Virus record (IMG/VR): IMGVR_UViG_3300026253_000001
Coordinates: 1-35,729 of that record
Strand: one strand, 5' to 3'
DNA length: 35,729 nt
Source: a virus
The notes under the pieces were generated by a model. That model was given only the letters and a program-made list of their open reading frames with translations. It did not search any database and had not been told where the DNA came from. Positions 18,420-26,800 of this stretch are shown in pieces (positions within the stretch are counted from its first letter, which is position 1; the number at the start of each line of letters is the position of its first letter). Position numbers and translations under genes: made by a program.

Positions 18420-21275
18420 TTGCCAGTTAACTATACAAGCTCCTTTAATGCAGGAGAGCTTTCGAGAAAGATTGATGGGCGTACTGACCTAGAGATTTAC
18501 AAGAGCGGATGCAGAGACTTAGATAACTTCCTCGTACTGCCACAGGGCGGGGTAGAACGCAGGGCGGGAACGCAGTTCGTAGCCCTGGCTGGCACAAACG
18601 GAAGTTCCCCCGCCCGTATGATTCCGTTTGACTTCTCTTCGACTACTAGTTACGTCGTTGAATTGGGTGCCGGATATGCTAGGGTTCACTATACAGAAGA
18701 CGGCGTGGATAAGACGGTCGAGGTTTCCGGGTTCATTCCTTACGGCGAAAGCGAGCTAAGAAAACTACAGTTTACCAGAAGTTACGACACCCTAACCCTT
18801 ACCTCTCCAAACTTCCCGGTCCAGAGCCTTAAACGTACAACCGTTGCGCCCTCCTTTGAGATGTCGCAAAATACGTTTGTCTACCCGCCTCTACGCGACC
18901 GGAATATCACCTCTACTACTATAGAGTCTACGGGGGGGAAGAAGGATGAGGATGTAACTCTTACATCTAATAAACCTATCTTCGTCAATATCTCCTCTAG
19001 CAACACGCACAAGGGGTCTATATGGGCCTTTGATAGCATACGTTCCGCGGCTCAAAAGAGCATTGGGTTTAAGCAGGTTAACGAACCGGGGATTCATTAC
19101 AGCGACCCTCTTGAGGTTAGCTTCTGCAACTGGAGCCTAACCACTAATGACAACTGGAACGGGGCGTTCGTTATAGAGCGGAGCGTTGGCGGTGGAGTCG
19201 GAGAAAGTGACTTCATAGAGTACGTTGCTATCGCGGATACCACTACAGGCGAACAGAGAAACTTCGCCTATTCGTCCCAAGTCCCCGAAGATGCCAATAC
19301 CTTTCTAAGAATTAAATACCTTCAGTCGTCAACGGCGGGAACCTGCAAAGCCAACATCAAGGTTGAGGAGTATTACCACCGGGGGCTGGTTGAGATTACA
19401 GGCGTATCTGGTGCCGGCGTTCCGATAACCGGCGCGACTCATGCCGCCGATGAGCTGACAATCACCGCAGTGGCTCACGACCTTGAAGTGGGTGATTTTG
19501 TGCTACTTTCCAGCCCGCCCTTGGCCGGCGAAGACGTTATTCCCAGTGGCGAGTTCAAAATTACAGACCTCACCGTCAACACCTTCTCCGTCGCATACAC
19601 TGGTGGGTCTACCATTAATACGGCCAACGCTGTAATAGAAGCTAGTTCGCGCTCCAGTGCCACGGTTAAGTCCTTACTGAATGCGACGGCTGTTGAAAAT
19701 ACGGTTATATCTGAAACGGTTCATTGGTCGGAGGCCGCGTATAGTTATCACCGGGGGTTCTCGCCATCCTCCGAGTACTTCCAGAATCGGCTATGGTTCT
19801 CCGGGTCTGCCTCCGACCCATCCGTTATATACGGTAGCGCATTCAACGATACTACCAACTTCCTTAGCGGGAAGCTATCCACCGATTCGATCAAAAGAAC
19901 GGTTGACTCCCCTGAAGAGCCAAAGTGGTTAAAGGGCAAGAAGGTCTTGTTCCTTGGTACGGCCGGTACGGCAGTGTCGATCAAGTCGGTCGACCGTGAC
20001 GCCCTCATTACGCCCTCCAATATTAATACGCAGGTGGAAAACTCCTACGGATCAGCTCCGATACAGGCAGAGCTTGCCAATGATGTTGTTGTATATGTTC
20101 AACGTGACGGCCTTAAGTTGCGTGAGTTAGTCTACGCCCAAGATCAGGACGTTTATGTGGGCAATGACCTCAACCTTCTTAGCGAGGACATCACGGACTC
20201 TGGGATCGTAGAGATGTTTGTCCAGAAGCAACCCAACCAATTTGTGTGGTGCATTAAGGGCGACGGAACGGCCGCCATCCTCACCTACGAACGCGGCAAC
20301 TCTGTGCAGGGCTGGGCAAGGATCGAGACTGACGGGGCCATCTTTAGTGGTGCGCCCATTTCCGGTGAAGGCGAAGACGTCGTGTGGTTATGTGTCAACC
20401 GCGGCACAGAGGCCGCCCCTAAGTTCTATATTGAGAAGTTCCACCCCCGCGCTGACCTTGGTTGGCGCGTAGACTGCGGTCTTGAGTTTGGCGTTAGTGA
20501 TAAGAAGCAGGCCACTGTTGAGTTCTTTAATCTGGTGCGGGATGACGATACAGCAAACCAAGACGCCGATGTTAACTTCGACACGCTTGTCAGGATCACC
20601 TCAGAAAACCACGACCTGTCGAATGGTGACATCATCAAGTTCTGCGATCAGACTAACTGGTCGTTCCTCACCCGTGTGCCGTTCAAGGTTGAGGTTATCA
20701 ACGAAGATGAGTTCTATATTGAGTCCGTAACGGGCACATACATTGTGCCGATCTTTGAAGATGACTTCCCGGAGAACGTAACAGGAACCTTCTCCTCTAC
20801 CTACAATTCCATTGACCTACCTCACCTTGACGGCAGGACGGTGCAGATAACTCTGGATGGGTCATTTATTGGCAACTTCGATGTGGAGGACGATAAGATT
20901 GATCTGGGCGAGGATGTGACAGGGACTGTCATAGCGGGGCTTAAGTACGTTAGCACCCTGCGCCCTATGCCTATTGAGCCTGCGGCTAGAAACTCTATCT
21001 CTCAGTCCCGCGTCAAGGCATCGTCCAAGGTCACTGTCCGGTTCCTTAATACAAAGGGGGCCAAGGTAGGCGAGGCCGGCAAGCAACTAACTAACTTCCC
21101 CGTGGTGCAGACTACAGACCTAGCCGGTAAAGAGGTGGCTCTTACGACGGGCGAGAAGAGATTCTTTATTGGGTCTGACTGGGAGAGTGAAAAGCTTATT
21201 GAGGTAAGGCAAGACTTGCCATATCCTATGACGGTGCTTAGTATAGCCTCATGGGTTACCGTGGAGGGTGGTTAA
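18420..21275 (+). CDS. Tail tubular protein B (nozzle)
   Basis: A 951-residue beta-rich protein matching T7 gp12 (794) in order and pattern: an N-terminal NYTSSFNAGELSRKIDGRTDLEIYKSG segment, then GGVERRAGTQFVA, FQNRLWFSG, and multiple beta-propeller repeats with VYVQRDGLKLRELVY. Six copies would form the tail nozzle that holds the fibres. It starts with TTG behind AGGAGG. It is about 150 residues longer than T7 gp12, the extra lying in the middle of the protein (about residues 250-430), possibly an inserted domain. TAATG overlap links it to the cupin-like gene. Confidence 0.94.
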   Translation: MPVNYTSSFNAGELSRKIDGRTDLEIYKSGCRDLDNFLVLPQGGVERRAGTQFVALAGTNGSSPARMIPFDFSSTTSYVVELGAGYARVHYTEDGVDKTVEVSGFIPYGESELRKLQFTRSYDTLTLTSPNFPVQSLKRTTVAPSFEMSQNTFVYPPLRDRNITSTTIESTGGKKDEDVTLTSNKPIFVNISSSNTHKGSIWAFDSIRSAAQKSIGFKQVNEPGIHYSDPLEVSFCNWSLTTNDNWNGAFVIERSVGGGVGESDFIEYVAIADTTTGEQRNFAYSSQVPEDANTFLRIKYLQSSTAGTCKANIKVEEYYHRGLVEITGVSGAGVPITGATHAADELTITAVAHDLEVGDFVLLSSPPLAGEDVIPSGEFKITDLTVNTFSVAYTGGSTINTANAVIEASSRSSATVKSLLNATAVENTVISETVHWSEAAYSYHRGFSPSSEYFQNRLWFSGSASDPSVIYGSAFNDTTNFLSGKLSTDSIKRTVDSPEEPKWLKGKKVLFLGTAGTAVSIKSVDRDALITPSNINTQVENSYGSAPIQAELANDVVVYVQRDGLKLRELVYAQDQDVYVGNDLNLLSEDITDSGIVEMFVQKQPNQFVWCIKGDGTAAILTYERGNSVQGWARIETDGAIFSGAPISGEGEDVVWLCVNRGTEAAPKFYIEKFHPRADLGWRVDCGLEFGVSDKKQATVEFFNLVRDDDTANQDADVNFDTLVRITSENHDLSNGDIIKFCDQTNWSFLTRVPFKVEVINEDEFYIESVTGTYIVPIFEDDFPENVTGTFSSTYNSIDLPHLDGRTVQITLDGSFIGNFDVEDDKIDLGEDVTGTVIAGLKYVSTLRPMPIEPAARNSISQSRVKASSKVTVRFLNTKGAKVGEAGKQLTNFPVVQTTDLAGKEVALTTGEKRFFIGSDWESEKLIEVRQDLPYPMTVLSIASWVTVEGG

Positions 21276-21730
21276 TGTTAGCAAAGATTGAGTCCAGGGG
21301 AGAGATAGCACTGCTGGAGAAGGATATCGCCGCTATCCCCGGCGCATGGGTAGGAGACTCCGATAACTGCCCGTTAACGCACTCCTTTTCGGACGGCATT
21401 TATACTAGGGAGATATTTATCCCCGCCGACGTACTGCTAGTGGGTAAGATCCACAGGCATGAGCACCCCAACTTCCTGCTTAAAGGGCGAGTAACAGTTA
21501 TAACAGAGGCGGGGGGGCTTGAGGAGCTTACAGCCCCTTGCTACATGATAAGCCCTGCGGGTACCAAGCGTGTGGTTTATACGCATGAAGATACCGTATG
21601 GGTTACCGTACACGCTACAGACTGTAAGACCCCGGAAGAGGCAGAGAAGTTCATTATAGCCGAGGACTATGATGACGCTGAATTAAACGAGAACCAAATT
21701 AAAGTATTGGAGGAATTATGTCTTTTATAG
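21275..21730 (+). CDS. Cupin-like virion-region protein
   Basis: A 151-residue protein starting at the ATG at 21275, which shares a base with the nozzle stop; an upstream in-frame ATG is rejected. The beta-rich core has three closely spaced histidines, H60-x-H62-x-H64, followed by Lys-Gly at the turn, and later H104 and H113. The run IHRHEHPNFLLKGRVTV...APCYMISPAGTKRVVYTHEDTVW fits a small cupin barrel seen in many phages at this place, between nozzle and internal core genes, where T7 has gp13. The glutamate of cupin motif 1 is not in its usual place, so metal binding and enzymatic activity are uncertain. Its stop overlaps the next gene by 13 bases. Confidence 0.75.
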   Translation: MLAKIESRGEIALLEKDIAAIPGAWVGDSDNCPLTHSFSDGIYTREIFIPADVLLVGKIHRHEHPNFLLKGRVTVITEAGGLEELTAPCYMISPAGTKRVVYTHEDTVWVTVHATDCKTPEEAEKFIIAEDYDDAELNENQIKVLEELCLL

Positions 21731-22278
21731 CGGCGGGAGTCATGGGTGCGGCGTCTATAGCAGGCGGCGTAATGAAGAACAAGGCGGCTAAGAAGGCCGC
21801 TAAAGCGCAACGTAGGATGGCCGCGTATAATGCTAAGATCCAGAAGATGAACGCACGTACCAAGGCGGACTCTATTGATGAAGGGGGTCGGCGTCTTGTT
21901 AAGGGGCAACGAGAGCAGTTTGCACAGGCCCGCATGAGTGTGGGGGGTCGTGGCGGCAAGGCAGAGGGGACGGATCTCTCCCTACTTATTGATATTGTAG
22001 AGGCACAGCAGTTAGACCAGCTAGAGGTGCGGCGTAACTCCGACAATACTATCATTGGTGGGGCCAATCAGGCGGCTATGACCAAATACTCCGGCGAACT
22101 ACAGGCACAATCTACCGAGGCGGCGGGCAGAGCGGCTCTTACATCGGGTATTATTGGTGCAGTAGGTGCGTTTGCCGGTGGGCTTGGGCCAAAGCCTACG
22201 GTTCCCGGTGGAGCCCCGTCCGGATTCACATGGCAACAGAAACGACCAACTGGCTACGCATCACTATACCTTAAATAG
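21718..22278 (+). CDS. Internal virion protein B (T7 gp14-like)
   Basis: A 186-residue Ala/Gly-rich protein matching T7 gp14 in size (196) and position. The N-terminus has a hydrophobic small-residue stretch (AAGVMGAASIAGGVM), then an Ala/Lys/Arg helix (NKAAKKAAKAQRRMAAYNAK), a long coiled coil, and a second Gly/Ala hydrophobic segment near residue 145-160. In T7 this protein inserts into the outer membrane on infection and helps build the DNA conduit. AGGAG precedes the ATG inside the cupin gene. Confidence 0.82.
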   Translation: MSFIAAGVMGAASIAGGVMKNKAAKKAAKAQRRMAAYNAKIQKMNARTKADSIDEGGRRLVKGQREQFAQARMSVGGRGGKAEGTDLSLLIDIVEAQQLDQLEVRRNSDNTIIGGANQAAMTKYSGELQAQSTEAAGRAALTSGIIGAVGAFAGGLGPKPTVPGGAPSGFTWQQKRPTGYASLYLK

Positions 22279-22293
22279 CACCGGAGATTCCCA

Positions 22294-23856
22294 ATGGCAG
22301 TTGAACTTAAACGATATGAACAGCAGGTAGGCATCTCAGGTCAAGGCGTGGGTGTAGAGGGTAGCGTTTCCTTAGCGGGCAAGGCCGCCGCCGCTGAATA
22401 CCTTGTATCTGCCGACATGATAGCCACCCTTGGTGACGCGGCAGGTGAGTACATCAAGAAGAAGCAGAGGGTCAAGGATGCGGCTGATAGTGCCGACTAC
22501 AAGACAAGGCTTCTAAAGTTCAACACAGACCTAGCTACTGCCAAGGGCAAGGCCATGGAGGATCAGGTTCCCTATGGCGAAATCTATCAGACTACCTACG
22601 AGCCTATGATGCAACAGTTCGAGCATGACATCTATAATGCCGGGTACTCTCGTGATATCCTAGTTGCCGCACAGCAGAACTGGGCCTATGATAAGGCGTC
22701 TATCCGTCAGAAGGACGTAACAGATGTTGAGCGCATGGACTTAGCTAATCTTAAAAACAAGATTGGTAATAGCATACTGGATCGTGTTGCGATTGGTTAT
22801 ATGCTAAGAGATGAGAACGGCGAGCTTATTAACCCGGATGGGGATGAAGATATTAATGACTCCGTACAACACCTTTCCGGCCTCATAGGCGCGGAGGGGG
22901 CAAGTATGTTTCTTGAGACGGCTATAGCTAAAAACTTGTCTGATAAGATTGCTCTTGCAGGCGAAGGCGGAACTGTTTATCAGCAATTAGAGGCCGTTGA
23001 CCAAGCACGCCTTGCGGCACGTAATCTTAGCCCTGACGTTCTAGCTGACCTTGAATTGGTGGCCTCATCCAAAGAGCAAGCTATTGTAACTGCGTATCTA
23101 GCCAAGCTTACCGACGCGACGCAGGAGGTCACAGAGCTGATTGCGGATGGATCGTTTAATGGCGAACGATACGAAGCTATTAAAGTTGACCTTGACCCAA
23201 CGCAACGTGCCTTCCTAGATAACCACATAGTAGAAGTTTCTGCTAACAGAGCTAGGTCACTACGAAAGACCCCGGAGGGGCGTGAAACGGATACCCTAAT
23301 GGTAATGGACTTGGTTTCTAGGTGGCAAGATGGAGAGAGCCTTATAAAGCGCGGCTGGTGGGCAAGAAAGTTCACAACAAAGGATGAACCGTTAACTTAT
23401 AAAGAGGTTTTTAAGGAAGGCATGAAGCTTGGCACCGAAGCGCAGGCACTTCTATTTATTGTTATGGGTCAAGCTTTTAGAACTATGGCTAAGGATAAGA
23501 CGCCATTGGAAACGTTTACAGCATTAGATGCAAAGCATTATGATCGCAAATATCCGATACGCCCCGTGGTAAAGACAATAGAGTTCGACGCTCAAGGAGG
23601 CGACTTCCTTGCGGAAGTTTTCCACTACTCTAAATACTACGATGATAAGCTTACTTGGATGCGGGGAGCCTTTAAGGAATGGACTGCTTTCGAGAGGCTA
23701 TACCCTAACGGAGCAACAGAAGAGCAGTACCTTGTTCTTAAGAAGAGCATCTTTGGGCAGGGCGTTAGTAATGACCTTAAGAACGTCCTTGATGTGTGGG
23801 CCGGAACGACCCTAACGGATGTGGAACGCGATCTCTACAAAAAGCATGATAAGTAA
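22294..23856 (+). CDS. Internal virion protein C (T7 gp15-like)
   Basis: A 520-residue, mostly helical soluble protein with no membrane segment or enzymatic motif. It lies between the gp14-like and the giant gp16-like genes, the T7 gp15 position. T7 gp15 (747) forms the periplasmic tube of the ejection conduit. This version is shorter. It begins near MAVELKRYEQQVGISGQGVG, has Ala-rich helices (AAAAEYLVSADMIATLGDAAGEYI), and ends with a charged helical region. Assignment is by position, size and composition. Confidence 0.7.
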   Translation: MAVELKRYEQQVGISGQGVGVEGSVSLAGKAAAAEYLVSADMIATLGDAAGEYIKKKQRVKDAADSADYKTRLLKFNTDLATAKGKAMEDQVPYGEIYQTTYEPMMQQFEHDIYNAGYSRDILVAAQQNWAYDKASIRQKDVTDVERMDLANLKNKIGNSILDRVAIGYMLRDENGELINPDGDEDINDSVQHLSGLIGAEGASMFLETAIAKNLSDKIALAGEGGTVYQQLEAVDQARLAARNLSPDVLADLELVASSKEQAIVTAYLAKLTDATQEVTELIADGSFNGERYEAIKVDLDPTQRAFLDNHIVEVSANRARSLRKTPEGRETDTLMVMDLVSRWQDGESLIKRGWWARKFTTKDEPLTYKEVFKEGMKLGTEAQALLFIVMGQAFRTMAKDKTPLETFTALDAKHYDRKYPIRPVVKTIEFDAQGGDFLAEVFHYSKYYDDKLTWMRGAFKEWTAFERLYPNGATEEQYLVLKKSIFGQGVSNDLKNVLDVWAGTTLTDVERDLYKKHDK

Positions 23857-23864
23857 GGGGATAC

Positions 23865-26800
23865 ATGGCTACTTATAGAGACTTTTTAGACGGAGGCATT
23901 GCGGCCGGGCTCACTAAGAGCCAGCTTGGCAATGCTATTGTAGACTACAGAGAGAATATTGGTGAGTTTGATATACCGCTCCCCGAACCTAATGCCGGCA
24001 GGGCCGCCAAGATTGCAAGCAAGAACATGATGAACCTTCTTACGGATGATAAGAAGAAGGTAGTTGCTGAGTTGATGAGTGAGGACGATCAGGCTTTTCA
24101 GCAGACCAAAGTCTACTACAACATGCTTGACGGGAAGAACTACAACGACTTCGAAGCTAAGTACCGGATGGAGGATAACTATCCAGAGATGTCTCCTAGT
24201 CAGATTCTTAATGAGATTAACAAGGTTCAACTGTACGACCCTTGGGAAGCTATCAAGAAGGATAGAAGCATCCGTCTTGGAGAGGGACTTTCCTTGTCAA
24301 TGGGTGCTCTAAGAAGAGGGTTCGTATCCGGTACGGCAGGTATGGGGGCAATGGCGGGTAAGGTTAATGAATTTAGTATGTGGGCTCACAATAAGTTAGG
24401 AACCCCAATGGCGCGGTTAAAGCCAAAGGAACCTACTGGACGTTTGGTTAATTCCGCATGGGCTTGGAAAGCTTACGACAGAAAAAGGAAAGAGTATGAT
24501 TATGACGTACTGACCAAGGGCGACACTAGCGTTCCTTACGATGTTGGCATGAAAAAGCTCAAGGAGTTTAACGAGTTTAGATTCAAGGCGTGGATGAATA
24601 CGGCCCGGGAAGTTGAGGAAGGGGTTTCCGGTGATGTTCCCGACTACATCAAGGTTACTATACCCGGCAAAGTTTGGTCGGCGACTAGCGAGGTCCCCAT
24701 GATCGTTGCCAGTGCCGTTTTCCCTCCCTTTATTGCGGGAAGATACTACGCAGAAGGGCTTGAAGAGTCCGGGGGTGACCACAGGGTGGCCGCCGGGTAC
24801 ACGGCTCTCTTTGGAACGATTGGGTGGGCAATTGATAGGTACACCGTTGGTGCCGGTAGCAAGGCTTTTAAGGCTCTAGGCAAGGGGAAACGCGGCAAGC
24901 TGGTAATGAAGCAGTTAAAGAGGGTTGGTCTTGAGTCGCAGATTTCAGGCGGAAGCGAGCTTATTACAGAGTTCGCAGAGTCAGCGTCACTACAAGCCGT
25001 TACCAAGGGGGAGGTTAACTGGCCGCAGGCCATTGAAGAGGGCTTGTTAGCCTATGTTGTAGGTAGCGGCACTGCTACCGGCGCAGGCATAACACGTGTC
25101 TCCAAGGCCAACCTTGGAAAGAGGGTTTCCCAGCTTACTAAGGAGGGCTTCACCGAGGAGGAGTCCGTTATCTATGTTGACAGGGTTAATGACGGCGACG
25201 TTGACGGCGCGAATAGGATGGGACGTAACATGGTCTACAATAAGCTGGCACTGTTTGGCGACAGTGTGATGCCAGTTATTGATCCCACGTCTAATCTGGA
25301 CGTTCCTATACGCTTTCTGCCCTACACCGCAGGCCGCTTACGTGACATTCGAAAGATGACAGACCCCAAGATTAAGGAGCTTATTGAACGAACCTTGCCA
25401 AAGGAATACCAAGCAGAGGCCATTGAAGCCATGTTGTCTCCCAATGAGGAGAACCTTGGCAACCTTAACACGGCCATAGCACAATACTTCCTTAGCGAGA
25501 TGAGAGTTAATAGGGAGTCTAGTTTGGATGAGGAGGCATCCCCAAGTGATGGCGAACCGGAGGTAACCGGCCAGGTAGAGCCGGCTGTGGATGAGATAAT
25601 TACTGACTTCCCACGAGATCCCGCGGTATTTCGCGTCGACGATGAGGGGCATTACAAGGATCGGTCCATTGAGGACTTGGCTGATATGATGTCAGACTTT
25701 TTATCCACAGGCACTCCAATTCCGGGGGAGCTTGTTAACGAGGCCGCCGAGAGTTTCGAGTACGCCGAGGATCTTGACTTTTTCTTCGACGAAGTAAGAA
25801 GACGTTCTGAACGTAAGCGCAGGGAAAGGGCTAAGAAGAATTCGCTTACCCCTTTAGAGGAGATTAAGTATTCGGAACGCGCACAGCAAATGATTGACGA
25901 AGCCATGACCATATTCGGAGATGCAGTATGGGGAGCCTCCCAGAATGTAGAGAGCGGCGACGTGAATCCGATTAAATACCGCTCCATGTGGCACAATCTT
26001 GTCGGCAAGAAGGTGGAGATGGGTGACATTACAGGTGTCTTAGCGGTACTTAACGATAAGGGCATTGACCCTAATAGCAGACTATATAAAGAGTTTATTA
26101 GGGCAACAGAAGCAGGCCAGCGGGCGCAACAACTGCATCACGTAGAGAATGCCGGTGGTTCAAACAACCAAGCACCTGAACAGGAAGCATCTCCCGATGA
26201 GATACCTTTTGATGATGGCGCAAAGCCAGAGCCAGAGAACGATACTGTCATTAGACTGCTTGAAGAGGCAGAGGCCATTGCTGACGATATTTTTGAACGC
26301 CTCAGTGTTGGTGACTTAGGACTTACTAGTGAGGAGAGCGAACTCTTCATGCGCTATGTAGGCTATAAGCAGGACTACGACGAGAGCCTTGACCCTGTTG
26401 ATATATCCGAGCTACCACAGAGGGCGCGGGAGTTTCTTGCACGTTGGGAGGTTGTCTCAAAGGATCTTGCGGAGAAGATTGAGGCTATTAAGGATTTGGT
26501 CGGCCTAGATTTCAATGTTGTGTCCGGGCTATACTTCCCGCTCAGGCACAAGCCGGGCGGTAAAGGTGATATTATAACCGTTGCTGATTTATTCGCGGCC
26601 TCTACCGGGTTCGCAAAGTCGCGTAGTGGTACTTTTTCGGGCGTAGTTTTAGACCCAGTTTGGCAGGTAGAGCAGACGGTTAACGAGGTCTCTCGCATAC
26701 TAGCTATCGCAGGACATAAGGTTAGGCTCATTGAGGAGGTTAGGAGCCGATCCGTTCATATCGCCAGAGCTATGGAGAAGAAGGCCAACGGGGAAGAGCT

